DNA from: Trichomonas tenax
Taxonomy: Eukaryota > Parabasalia > Trichomonadida > Trichomonadidae
Assembly (NCBI GenBank): GCA_023091735.1
Contig: JALKBU010000011.1
Coordinates: forward strand, 62,001 to 126,000
Direction of reading: 5' to 3'
DNA length: 64,000 nucleotides
Positions 9,569 through 19,372 of this stretch are shown in pieces. The first letter of the stretch is position 1; the number at the start of each line of letters is the position of its first letter. A program made the translations under genes and the position numbers. The notes under the pieces were generated by a model. It did no database searches, was not told where the DNA came from, and saw only the letters and a program-made list of their open reading frames with translations.

Positions 9569-10156
9569 ATGGCGGAGTCGGCTTCAGGCAGCCAGTTACC
9601 AAACATGGAAGCGATGATCAGAACAATCAACATGAACCAAAAGCTCGTGATGGAAGAAAACGAGCGTCTTTTGAAAGTTGCAGCAATTCAAGAAGAATTA
9701 ATCAAAAATCAACGCAATATTTTGATCGATGTCGCAAAAACAAGCGCAGAATTACTCGAAGTAGAGAAGAGGAGGGCCGAATTGAAGGCAAAACTCGCTT
9801 CTCAAAAGACAGCACTTTTAATCGCTGCTTCTGAGGCAAGTGGAGCATCATCAATTCTCACAGACGTATTGCAGAATATCCCTGAGGTACCACCGATCGC
9901 TGATACCGATCCAGGCAAGTTAACACTCAAAATCATCAACATAATTAGCCAAAACATATTCCAGCTCACTGAGGAATGCATTAAATCGGAAACACTTTCC
10001 ATTGAATCAGGAAAGATCCAAGATGCAATTGGAAGTGTTAATACATTGATTCAGAAGGTTATTGATGCAGGCCAGGCTCAGGAGTCTGCTGAAGATACTA
10101 TCCGCCGTCAGTCTTTCGTTATCTCATCCATTGTTCAGTCTCAAAATTCAGAATAA
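9569..10156 (+). CDS. Small coiled-coil protein, unknown function
   Basis: 195 residues, not recognised. An N-terminal coiled coil spans about 15-90 (MNQKLVMEENERLLKVAAIQ and onward, heptads rich in Leu, Glu, Lys and Arg). A proline-containing hinge follows (NIPEVPPIADTDPGKLT), then a second, more amphipathic helical half (~115-185). No membrane segment or signal peptide. Codon use is regular and it begins with ATGGCG, so it is likely a real gene. A structural or adaptor role is the most one can infer. Confidence 0.75.
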   Translation: MAESASGSQLPNMEAMIRTINMNQKLVMEENERLLKVAAIQEELIKNQRNILIDVAKTSAELLEVEKRRAELKAKLASQKTALLIAASEASGASSILTDVLQNIPEVPPIADTDPGKLTLKIINIISQNIFQLTEECIKSETLSIESGKIQDAIGSVNTLIQKVIDAGQAQESAEDTIRRQSFVISSIVQSQNSE

Positions 10157-10886
10157 AAATATTATCTGATGTACTCTGATAAATCAAATCTACCCATCCT
10201 TTGGACTTCAAGTTTTCAATTTCAATATGCATAACCAATCAAATATTTTATCAATTTTTATATATATCTAATTTTGTTAATGAGATTAAACGATGATGAA
10301 ATATATAGACTCATATTGCATTCAGATGAGTTATGTTTGTTGTATTCAATTTCCACTTTTATCAGTATAATAATGTATTCACAAGGACCGCATGGGGGAT
10401 CATAAAAATACAGGGTTAGTTGGATCACGAAATATCAATGGATGAAAGCTAAATTTTTATTTAAAAATACAAAGTAATCATTTTCACTAAATTTTGACAA
10501 TGGGAAATCCAAACTACACAAAAGGTGTGATATTTATTTGAGTCAGATATCCATTTTGTGATGATTGAAAATTTTCATTTTTCCAAATATGAAGGATTAA
10601 TCACTCTTTTCATCACCAACAATCTAAACATGCTAATGGCATTATGGGAACATCATCAAAATTTCCCAAAAGTCACATTTTCCAAATTGAAAATCAAAAA
10701 TCAAGAGCAAAAACCGTCTCACCACATAAAATATTCTTCAAACATGGCATCAAGATTAGATATGAAGTTTGGGGAAATAAAAAGACTATAAAGAACGTTA
10801 ATATTGATTTCCTGCTCTCATTCGATGTATACAATACTGCATCGAAATGAGATCTAAAAATCGGAAAATAAACAAGTAAAATTTTA
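10157..10886. other. Intergenic, no gene seen
   Basis: 730 bases of AT-rich spacer. Two overlapping short frames (10558-10791 and 10644-10850) compete in different registers, with no family resemblance or codon structure. No RNA gene seen. Confidence 0.55.
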
Positions 10887-12071
10887 ATGGGTAACGAAGG
10901 ATCTGTCGCAAATCCATATCCTACAGCATTTGCCTATGTTGCGCCAGACGAATACGCTCCGATGCACGGCTTCAGGTCAGACATCGGCGACGATTCTATG
11001 GCTTCCGTTCAACCTGTGTCGAATTGCGCTGTTGTGCACAATCCGACGCTGCTAAAAGGATGGGTGCAAGCGACATGGAGTCTCGTGAACACCGTCGGCG
11101 AAGGTCCGTGCCCAAGAGCGTCACACTTTTCAGTTTATGATCCAAATTTAAACCGATTATACATCGGTTACGGATTAGGTATCGAAAATAAGTCTCTAAA
11201 CGATGTCTGGGCATTCGATTTCAAGTTAAATCGATGGGCTCAGCTCCCTCTCCACGGCGAAATAATCACACCAAGATCTGGATGCAGAGCCACACTTTTG
11301 GCCCACTACATTGTCGTCTTTGGAGGATACGCTGACAAACAGTATCTTTCTGATTTCCATATCATCAATCTTGAAACTTACGAAGTATCGAGGCCATCTT
11401 TCCAGGGCCAAGATCCACGCCCAAGAACAGCGCCGATGGTCGAAGCACATGAAGGAAATGTCTTTATCTGGGGAGGCTACGACGGAAACTACATAACAGA
11501 GTTAAACGTTCTCGATACAGCAAATAAAATGTGGACGCAAAAAAATTTGGATGTTCAGGGAAGAACAGGTTTCCCATATATCAAGATTGACAACTTAGTT
11601 TATATCAATGGCGGTTCTAAAGAAGAGAATGCGCCAATGATGGTTTTAAACCTCTCAACAAGCGAAATTCACAACATAGAACCACGTGGCATCAAAGTTA
11701 ACACAAGAACAATCAGCTCTTCGATGGTCAAAGCAGGTCCAATTTTCTTATTAATTGGAGGAAGATCGAATGATAAATACTCACACGTCTACGCTTACCA
11801 CATCGAACGCCAACACTGGATGTTCTTCCATATTGCACCAGATGGCGAAACAGTTTCAACGCAAGATGGAAAAGTCGATGAAAACGGCTTATTCCAGCTT
11901 CCACGTCCAATTTCTACATCTCTTGTTTACCAGGAAAATGAGAGGACTGTCTACGGCTTCCTTGGTCAGCCGTTGAAGGATCCTCCGCCAATTTTCATGC
12001 TAAACGTTGGTGTTTCGGTCGCTGTCATCAACCATCAGGATGATATGCTTAAGATGCTCAACGTTGCTTAG
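10887..12071 (+). CDS. Kelch-repeat protein with N-myristoylation signal
   Basis: 394 residues. At least five kelch blades are visible from ~65 onward, marked by Gly-Gly or similar pairs and a spaced Trp: LYIGYGLGIENKSLNDVWAF, IVVFGGYADKQYLSDFHII, VFIWGGYDGNYITELNVLD, VYINGGSKEENAPMMVLNL and FLLIGGRSNDKYSHVYAYHI, giving a beta-propeller likely used for protein binding. The start MGNEGSVA fits the N-myristoylation pattern MGxxxS, which suggests membrane attachment by lipid. There is no catalytic domain or BTB. Kelch propellers of this sort are common scaffolds in trichomonads; the partner is unknown. No Inr in the near leader. Confidence 0.9.
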   Translation: MGNEGSVANPYPTAFAYVAPDEYAPMHGFRSDIGDDSMASVQPVSNCAVVHNPTLLKGWVQATWSLVNTVGEGPCPRASHFSVYDPNLNRLYIGYGLGIENKSLNDVWAFDFKLNRWAQLPLHGEIITPRSGCRATLLAHYIVVFGGYADKQYLSDFHIINLETYEVSRPSFQGQDPRPRTAPMVEAHEGNVFIWGGYDGNYITELNVLDTANKMWTQKNLDVQGRTGFPYIKIDNLVYINGGSKEENAPMMVLNLSTSEIHNIEPRGIKVNTRTISSSMVKAGPIFLLIGGRSNDKYSHVYAYHIERQHWMFFHIAPDGETVSTQDGKVDENGLFQLPRPISTSLVYQENERTVYGFLGQPLKDPPPIFMLNVGVSVAVINHQDDMLKMLNVA

Positions 12072-12364
12072 TGTATTAATTATATTAATTATTATTTAAA
12101 TAAAAAATTATGAAGTTAAAATGAAATCATCTCCAATCAACAAGCATCAATGTAATGAACACTTTACTTTCACATGATCTACTTTTTTTTCATATCCGCA
12201 TGTTTCGCGTGCATCTTGAGAGTCCTAATTAAATGTTGCATTTCAATATTTCTATAATTTGTTTCCTATTCACATCAGAATTTGAATTTGATGTTGCTCT
12301 ATCAGATGATGTGTTGAGTAATAAACATAACAATATATTTTTAACAACAAACAAAAATAATAAA

Positions 12365-15283
12365 TTAGTTCTTCAAAATTGGATGATTAGCAATGATGTA
12401 AGATGTCATTGCTTCATCGGTCGTCTGGAAATTTTTGGCGTTGAGGAATTTGCGGATGGCAAGGTCTTGCTTACGAGACTTATCGAGTTCTTTCTTGATG
12501 ATGGAAATTAAGTTGTGGAAGCTTTCTTCGTTCAGTTGTTGACTGGCATCGAAGAATGTGCCGAAGTTTTCTGCAATATAGCCATAGATATTCATGATCT
12601 TGCGATCGTGTTCTTGACGAGCTTCATCAATAATCAGCTTTGAATTTGTTTCAGCAATCACAATCTTAGCCTTTGTTTGGGCTTCCAAAAGCTTTCTAGA
12701 GCGCTCAAACGATTCTGTTAAGACTTTCTTGTTGGCTTCTTCCTTGTTTAACTTCAATTGGAGATCAGATATTTGAGACTTTAGTGCTCCAATTTGTTTC
12801 TCTGATTGATTTAATTTCTCAGAGAGATCTTTAGCAACATTACTGGCTTTGTTCGATTGCTCTTCAAGGATGTTCTGAATCTTTTCATATTTAGCACGCA
12901 TTTCTTCGATGTGATGCTGCATTTCATTCTTAATTGCTGCTTCACTCTTTCTCAAAACATTACAAGTATCATTGTAATTTGTCAAAAGAGAATCATAGTC
13001 TTCCTTTGCCTTTGCGAGTCTGTTCTCGCATGATTGCAACTGATTGATTGTTGAAGCAAGCTCTAATTCTAACTCATGCTTCTCTTTATTCAGTGTTTCA
13101 ACTTCCTTCGTCAAGTTCTCTCGCATGCTGTGGTATTGGATTGTTTGGCTGTTTAAGCATTCATCGTATCTATCTTTCTCTGATTGATCTTCATCTTCTA
13201 ATTCTTCCTTCTTTTTCAGAGTTTCAACAATCTGTTGATTTTGTTTCTGTAAATCATCAATCATCTTAGTTTGATTCTCTATTTGTTTTCTGCATTCAGC
13301 GTTGGCTTCTTCAAGGAACGCAATTGTTCCTGCTAAGTTCTCGCGCTTGGACTTTGATTGCCTCATTCTTTCTTTGTAGTATTCTTCATCAGCTGCACGT
13401 TGTTCTTTTTCTTTATCAAGGGATGATTGGAGTTCCTCAATTGTATCTTTTTGAGCATTAAATGTTTCATAAAGATGCTCAAGAGAGACTTGATCAAGTG
13501 TTTGCAGGATATCGTTGACTTTCTGTTCTGTTTGACCTTTTGATTCTCTAACAGAGAACGAATCCAAGATAATTGTCTCAATATGCCTTGGAATATCTTC
13601 TTCTTTCATTTTATCATCACCAATAGAATGCTTAACAGCATTGGCGAAGTTGTTGTATTGTTTCTTCAAGTCACTGATCTCTTTAGACAAGTTGGCTTCA
13701 TTGGTCTTGTTTTCTCTAAGAGTTTTCTCGATCCATTTAGATATGATTTGAAGAACACCTTTGATTCTCTGATTTGCACTCAGTCCATCATTATCAGCAA
13801 CACTACTTAATAGCTGTGATAAATCACTTGGGAATCCAATGAAATCAAATCTGATTTCTTCCTGCGGTTCGGTAGGTTTAATAACTGGCTGTGATTTCAT
13901 TGATTTAAGTTTGTTGGAGAGATTTTCAACAGCTTTTGCATGAGAATCAAGAACCATGCCTTGTTTACTAATTATTTCCAGAAGGTGGTCACGAACATCG
14001 CATAATTGATTGATTTCTTTATCTCTATCCTCAATTGATTTGTTGAATGATTCCATGACATCTCCAAATGATTGTATCTTCTTATTCGCAATTTCTAACT
14101 CACATTTAGAACTCTCAAGCTGTGATTGCAGATTTTGTATTTGTAAAGCGAGTTCAGTCTGCTTCTGTTTTTCGAATTCAAGATTGATTTGAGTCTCAGA
14201 AAGATCTTTTTGAACACTCTGGAAACTTTTGATTTTGCTTTCAACTTTATTGCAAATATCATTTGCATCTTTCTGTAGAAGGACTCTCTCAGTCTCAAGT
14301 TGCTTAATTTGCTGTGTTTGATCTGTTAGTTTATTGTTTAACATGAGTATTTCTTTGTCTTTCGATAATAACAAGTTTTCCAATTTTTGATGCTCTTCGA
14401 GAGAAACAGAATGAGCTTTATCCTCCTCAGTTTGAGCAATAGCTGATTTAAATCGTTTCACTGGAGCATCCGGAAGCTTATTTCTTTCCAAAGCTGCTTC
14501 AAACTCTATCTGTTGACTTGAAAGTTGTGTTTCGAGTTGCTTGATTTTCGAAGATGATTTTTGTTCTTGAGACAGAATTAATGACTCATAGTACTTCTTA
14601 ATTGAGTTATTCTCTTCTGTCTTCGATCTGTTCGTTGATTGCAGGTTGTGGACTTGTTTCGTTAAGTCTTTAATAGTTGATTCATGTGAAAGAATGATTT
14701 GTTTTAATTCTGCAATTTCTTTGATCTGTGCAGCCTTTGGCGCCTGAATTCTTGGTTGCGTAAAGATTTTGATTAAATTATCAATCGATGAAATATTTTG
14801 GCCGAAATATGTCTCAGATTGTCGTATAAGTCTTGAAATCACTGCATTTTGTGCGGTAGTGTTGTTTTTCTCTATTGAAATTGTTTCTTGAAGAGAATCG
14901 ATTTGATTTTCAAGTTCTTCAATGTGTTTTTGCAAATTTTCTTTCTCAATATTATGCTGTTGTTGTAGCCTATCTATTTCGGAAATCAATGACTGATTAT
15001 TCTGTTGACGATTTTGATCATAATTCGTTTTTAATTCTGTATTGGTTTGTATTAAGATTTGAATTCTTCTTTCGAGTTCTTCGATTTTGCTTTTGCTTTC
15101 TATGTCCGATTTCCTGTTCATTATGTTGAATTCACTCTTTAATTTCGAATAATCTTGCAAACTCTGCTGTAATTTGAGTTCTGAGTCAGCCAAGTTCGAT
15201 TTTAACTGATAGTTCTGTATTTTCAAGTCTTCTATCGCATCCTTGAGCTGCTCATTGTTGTCTAAATCTATTGATTCGTTCAT
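12365..15283 (-). CDS. Long coiled-coil protein
   Basis: 972 residues, nearly all coiled coil: Gln-, Lys-, Glu- and Leu-rich heptads from ~10 to ~470 and again ~560 to ~880, broken by a short globular or proline-containing linker (VIKPTEPQEEIRFDFIGFPS, near 470-490). The last ~90 residues (NIYGYIAENFGTFFDASQQL...AMTSYIIANHPILKN) form a non-coil, possibly globular tail. No motor domain, zinc finger or membrane segment. A TCATT that could act as Inr lies about 27 bases before the ATG. Proteins like this usually serve as cytoskeletal, Golgi or centrosomal tethers, but nothing assigns this one. Its 3' end converges on the kelch gene. Confidence 0.9.
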   Translation of the reverse strand: MNESIDLDNNEQLKDAIEDLKIQNYQLKSNLADSELKLQQSLQDYSKLKSEFNIMNRKSDIESKSKIEELERRIQILIQTNTELKTNYDQNRQQNNQSLISEIDRLQQQHNIEKENLQKHIEELENQIDSLQETISIEKNNTTAQNAVISRLIRQSETYFGQNISSIDNLIKIFTQPRIQAPKAAQIKEIAELKQIILSHESTIKDLTKQVHNLQSTNRSKTEENNSIKKYYESLILSQEQKSSSKIKQLETQLSSQQIEFEAALERNKLPDAPVKRFKSAIAQTEEDKAHSVSLEEHQKLENLLLSKDKEILMLNNKLTDQTQQIKQLETERVLLQKDANDICNKVESKIKSFQSVQKDLSETQINLEFEKQKQTELALQIQNLQSQLESSKCELEIANKKIQSFGDVMESFNKSIEDRDKEINQLCDVRDHLLEIISKQGMVLDSHAKAVENLSNKLKSMKSQPVIKPTEPQEEIRFDFIGFPSDLSQLLSSVADNDGLSANQRIKGVLQIISKWIEKTLRENKTNEANLSKEISDLKKQYNNFANAVKHSIGDDKMKEEDIPRHIETIILDSFSVRESKGQTEQKVNDILQTLDQVSLEHLYETFNAQKDTIEELQSSLDKEKEQRAADEEYYKERMRQSKSKRENLAGTIAFLEEANAECRKQIENQTKMIDDLQKQNQQIVETLKKKEELEDEDQSEKDRYDECLNSQTIQYHSMRENLTKEVETLNKEKHELELELASTINQLQSCENRLAKAKEDYDSLLTNYNDTCNVLRKSEAAIKNEMQHHIEEMRAKYEKIQNILEEQSNKASNVAKDLSEKLNQSEKQIGALKSQISDLQLKLNKEEANKKVLTESFERSRKLLEAQTKAKIVIAETNSKLIIDEARQEHDRKIMNIYGYIAENFGTFFDASQQLNEESFHNLISIIKKELDKSRKQDLAIRKFLNAKNFQTTDEAMTSYIIANHPILKN

Positions 15284-16000
15284 TATATAAAATTAATAAA
15301 CGTCAATAATGATTTAGAGTTTATTAGATATTTGATATACCTAAGATATAGAAAAGAGTTTGTCTAAATAAACTATTGTATTTTGATCAATATAAAAATT
15401 TTGAAGTTTTCAAAAATCTGAGTCACGCTTCTTAAACAGCATGGACAATTAACAATTCTAAAATTGAATCTATTCTCAAATGTTATGGCTTGTGTTTCCA
15501 TTAATAAATTTTGGCTGGATATTCTTTTATTTAGTTGACAGTCTCATATTCTCATGTTATTCATTCTAATTGAGGCATAATAGATTTATGAGCAAGTGAA
15601 GCTCCAATTCAATAATATTCATAATTGATTTATGTATTAGTTAAATGACCTATTCTACTGATATTATAGATACTGATAACAATATATAAATTTTGGAAAA
15701 GGGAGAAAGCTTGAATCGCTTTATCAAGAAATTCAAAAATAATATCGAAATTCAGCAGCCAATCTCCCACAGAATTAATTGGACTTGAGAAGTACATAAA
15801 AAACATCAGTGTCACAGTTTGAACGAAGAAAATATTTCTTATCAATTTGAAATTGTCCGAGAGAATATTCGGAGTAAAATCATGTGGGAAGTTGCTTCCA
15901 AAGATATTAAGATGTTTAAAAGAAAAAACGTAAAGTGAGTAAAATCTGATAATTACGGGCAGACCTTTTAGATATATCAATAAAGTTAGAGTACTTTTAC
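15284..16000. other. Intergenic, hydrophobic frame without ATG
   Basis: 717 bases between two minus-strand genes. A 116-codon minus-strand frame (15630-15980) is rich in Phe, Ile and Leu but opens with TTG rather than ATG and matches nothing known to me. It could be a remnant of a membrane-protein gene or chance. Confidence 0.5.
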
Positions 16001-16921
16001 TTAGTGGTTAACGATCTTACCAGTAACAGTTCTAGCAACCTTAACCTTTGGCTCTGGTCTGGCATCGTCGAGGATCTTGAGGAGGAGAGCTGTACGGATA
16101 CGCATCTTCTGGTGAAGGAAGGCCTTTGTACACTTAATATGGTAGTGAAGATAGTCTCTGAACATTGGGACATAGATTGATGTGTCAAGGCGCTTCCGCT
16201 CGGAAAGGGATGCAGCAAGAAGGCTCATTGTGACATAAGCGAATAACTTACCATCCTTGACTTCTGGGGAAAGCTTGAAAGCATCGAGATCACCTGGGCA
16301 CTTGTCAGAATATGAAACAATTGGAGCAGATGGAACGCGTGTACGAGCAGCTGCAAGTTCACCGAAGAAGACGTTACCAATGACGCGGTCTCCTGGATCG
16401 TTGAAGCGGATTGTGAATGTGGCGATGGCACCCTTCTCACCTGGTGAGATGAAGATGGATTCACCTGAGGAAGCGCGGTATGGGATCTCAAATGGAGCGA
16501 AGTTCTCCTTAGCGTCGACTTTCTTAGCAACCCAAAGGAATGGAGCGCCAAGCATATTTGGCTTAAGGTTGGCGGCGAGCTCGATGGCAGCCTTCTGCTC
16601 AGCAGCGCTCATTTCCCAAAGATTCATAACAATTGCGTGTGTGAAGTCAGCAGATGGTTCAACTTTCCACTTGCCGTAAAGCTCCTCGTATCTCTCTTCA
16701 GCGCCGTATGGCTTGAGAGAATTCCAGCATGGGAGATTCATCTCAACGCGGACTGGGAGATTCTCAGCTTTTTTGTCGTTCTTATCTTTTTCGACTTTGA
16801 TCATGAATCTAACACCGTCGAAATCGCAGCATTCGTATGTTTCGGAAAGCTTGTCGTTTGGATCGAGGCTGCGCTCGAGAAGGTTCTTGACGATGGCTGA
16901 GTGGGCTTCAAGGATAATCAT
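16001..16921 (-). CDS. ARPC2: Arp2/3 complex subunit 2 (p34-Arc)
   Basis: 306 residues from the ATG at 16921; the frame continues upstream to a TTG but without ATG. The start MIILEAHSAIVKNLL matches the ARPC2 N-terminus (MILLEVNNRIIEETL), FDGVRFMIKV matches its FDGVLYHI strand, and the C-terminus FRDYLHYHIKCTKAFLHQKM followed by LLLKILDDARPE is the hallmark of the family. ARPC2 and ARPC4 form the core of the Arp2/3 complex, which nucleates branched actin filaments at the cell cortex. Length is close to the usual 300. An Inr sits directly before the ATG. With profilin at 50531-50935, this shows a working actin-assembly set. Confidence 0.96.
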   Translation of the reverse strand: MIILEAHSAIVKNLLERSLDPNDKLSETYECCDFDGVRFMIKVEKDKNDKKAENLPVRVEMNLPCWNSLKPYGAEERYEELYGKWKVEPSADFTHAIVMNLWEMSAAEQKAAIELAANLKPNMLGAPFLWVAKKVDAKENFAPFEIPYRASSGESIFISPGEKGAIATFTIRFNDPGDRVIGNVFFGELAAARTRVPSAPIVSYSDKCPGDLDAFKLSPEVKDGKLFAYVTMSLLAASLSERKRLDTSIYVPMFRDYLHYHIKCTKAFLHQKMRIRTALLLKILDDARPEPKVKVARTVTGKIVNH

Positions 16922-16926
16922 TATGA
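16922..16926 (-). promoter_or_regulatory. Inr element (TCATA) of ARPC2
   Basis: On the minus strand the bases read TCATAATG, so the initiator A is three bases before the start codon. This extremely short leader is usual for trichomonads and fixes the start at 16921 instead of the longer open frame. Confidence 0.65.
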
Positions 16927-16999
16927 TGTCACCTTTTATGTTTTTTTTCACTAAAACCGTCAACTAACCAGCTTTAAAAATCCCTTCGTCCGAAACTCA

Positions 17000-18398
17000 A
17001 CGTATAATCGCTACTTGGAGAGTGATAACTATATCTCGTGCAAAGGACGTGAAATGGCTAAATGAAATCACTTCAAATTTGAAAAACCAACGCTTTGTTG
17101 TCCGAATTTAATTTGATTCGCGGCCAAATCTCATAAGATAGTGTTTGTAGATATCAAATCTTGGTTTATTTTTTTACTTCACAAAAGCAGCAGAAAAAAG
17201 TTTTTATGTCACTTGTTATAACCATTGCAATGTACTATCGTTTCTGTGATTATTTGTTAAAGAAATTCTTTTTCAACTCATCTGGGAGTCTTAGAAATGC
17301 GAGAGATCTCTCAGTGAGTGGAATATGGTTTAGAGCTATTTTTGTGATGTGCTTGGGCCTGATATGAGACACATATAAGATTTCAAAGTTGATGTGAGGT
17401 AGTTTCATATCAAGAATTCTAAACGAAATATATCATAATAAACGAAGTCTTTTGCTTTGCTATTTCGCAGGTCATGATGTCATATACTGTTGTTCATTGA
17501 GCATTTTTGATAAGATAAAATTCGAAAATAAGAAGTGTTTTAACTCTCAAATTTGGTTTTTAGGGACCAAAATTGGCAAAATTTGCATTATCATTATGTA
17601 AAAGTTATAATAAACCATATTTTAAAAGCGAATAAGGTTAAAAGTCACGTTTTTTCACAATTTATTTGACACTGTTTAGATTAATAAAAATAGTATATAT
17701 GATGCTAATTATTTTTCATCGTTTTCATTTTTGAATACTTTATTTCTCTTAATCAATCATTTCAGCATATTCATTGGGAGGCTATGAGTATAAGTTGGTG
17801 TATCGCATTAAAAACATGTTATGTGTGCATGCATCTATGTATATTGTCGTCTCCGCAATGATTTCGTGTATTTATAAATTAAGATACTGAACAATTATTC
17901 AATTAGGAGCTTGTATTATGTATTATTTGTAATATGTTACTATGTTGTTGGCACGTGATATATTTATAATAAATATTGCTATTTACTTAATAATAAGCTG
18001 ATATCAAATTGTTAATGAAAAATATGAAACGATATTATATATGTTTAACACTACAACTATGCATTGCATCACATAAGAGTTATATTTGCCCATACATGTT
18101 TGATCTGGTTCTGACCCCCAGAGTTGATACACTTCTCGAAAATTAAATATTTGATTAACTTGAGATTGATCAAATACATATTTTTAAGTGTTAAAACTGT
18201 TTTGGATTTTGACTCGAGTTAACTAAATATCTAAGATAATTGAATAACTTTTTAAACATTTTTATGAAAATATGGTTTTTTAATAATTTTTCAAAATTTA
18301 AATTAATGGGTTAGATGCTATTTTAGATTACACGCAAGTTTTTAAAATTTTCTATATATTATATGGCTTATTAACGAGCAAAAATAGTCATCTAATCG
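17000..18398. other. Long non-coding tract
   Basis: About 1.4 kb, AT-rich, with only short frames (such as 17161-17367) that lack family resemblance. It forms the upstream spacer of both ARPC2 and the HECT gene and ends at the target duplication of the inverted-repeat element. Confidence 0.55.
18389..18398 (+). repeat. Left copy of 10-bp target site duplication (CATCTAATCG)
   Basis: The identical decamer occurs at 19051-19060, immediately outside the other end of the inverted-repeat element, as expected for a duplicated insertion target. Confidence 0.85.
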
Positions 18399-18404
18399 GC
18401 AACA

Positions 18405-18613
18405 TTTTTCCTTCTACGGTGTAGTTCCCCGACCTTCATAACTTTTTATCTGATCAATATTTTTTCGATTTGAAAGTACTTTCATGTACTTATTGATAGT
18501 TGTCTATCCAGTGGTATAAGTGGCACAGTCTATATATCTATCAAATCATTGTTTGCATTACAAACCGTCCAAAAATATACGATTTCCAGCATAAATGTAT
18601 GCACTAATATGCA
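18405..18613 (+). repeat. Left terminal inverted repeat
   Basis: Reverse complement of 18835-19045, with one mismatch over about 200 bases (position 18416) and slippage only in the outer T run. Confidence 0.85.
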
Positions 18614-18834
18614 GCATATGATATTTTTATGTGTATTATTGATTCAAATGCCTCTTATGCGCTTAAAATTAAAAATGCAACTAATTCATTAATTGATTTG
18701 AGGGCGATTATACACATGAAAGTTATTGAATTTGATGGGATTTGGATTTGCAGCTGTAATAATGTAAAATTTTAGAATCTTAGATTTGGCAATAAAAAAA
18801 AATTATGCGCTGAGACACCATCTTTCCTCAGCAC

Positions 18835-19045
18835 TGCATATTAGTGCATACATTTATGCTGGAAATCGTATATTTTTGGACGGTTTGTAATGCAAACAAT
18901 GATTTGATAGATATATAGACTGTGCCACTTATACCACTGGATAGACAACTATCAATAAGTACATGAAAGTACTTTCAAATCGAAAAAATATTGATCAGAT
19001 AAAAAGTTATGAAGGTCGGGGAACTACACCGCAGAAGGAAAATTT
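18835..19045 (-). repeat. Right terminal inverted repeat
   Basis: Partner of 18405-18613. Just inside it, GCTGAG (18809-18814) and CTCAGC (18827-18832) form a small hairpin in the element's centre. Confidence 0.85.
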
Positions 19046-19050
19046 TTCCC

Positions 19051-19060
19051 CATCTAATCG
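19051..19060 (+). repeat. Right copy of 10-bp target site duplication (CATCTAATCG)
   Basis: Identical to 18389-18398. Removing the element and one copy would give a continuous AT-rich spacer. Confidence 0.85.
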
Positions 19061-19372
19061 AACCTCTAAGATTATGTTTTTTGGCGTGAATTTAGCTTAA
19101 CTTTTCAAAATTTTATTACAATCGGAAAAGAGATACATAGTGTATACAGAAAATTCGATAAAATCAGGAAATAATTTTTCCTAAATTTCAAGAATTTCCG
19201 AATTTACATAAATTTAAGGGTAACATTATTAATAATTGCAGATTATCGAATAGAAACGAAAAATTTATTTTCGAAGTAGTTTTCCAAAAGACTTTTAAAA
19301 TCATGAAAATACGTGTTTTTAGTGTCTAAGAACTCTAAATTTCAAAATTCATGGCATTTTTTATAACAAAAA

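Larger units (their letters stand above)
18399..19050. mobile_element. Non-autonomous DNA transposon (MULE-like MITE), 652 bp
   Basis: Two long inverted arms (18405-18613 and 18835-19045, roughly 200 bp each) flank a 221-bp AT-rich centre with no ORF. I compared the arms base by base from CCTTCT(A/G)CGGTGTAG inward to TATGCACTAATATGCA and saw one substitution (A at 18416 against the complement of C at 19032). The outermost 5-10 bases are less well matched. A 10-bp duplication, CATCTAATCG, flanks the whole unit. Long terminal inverted repeats plus 9-11 bp duplications are characteristic of Mutator-like elements, which are known in trichomonads; family assignment is inference. The near identity of the arms suggests recent insertion. 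It sits about 320 bases before the HECT start codon. Confidence 0.85.

Noticed and set aside
10558..10850. Two overlapping plus-strand ORFs of 77 and 68 codons
   Set aside because: They compete in different frames in low-complexity AT-rich DNA, with no protein-like pattern.
15630..15980. 116-codon hydrophobic minus-strand ORF
   Set aside because: It opens with TTG, has no ATG until well inside, and no family resemblance.
17161..17367. 68-codon plus ORF upstream of the inverted-repeat element
   Set aside because: No resemblance to transposase or any family and not within the element.
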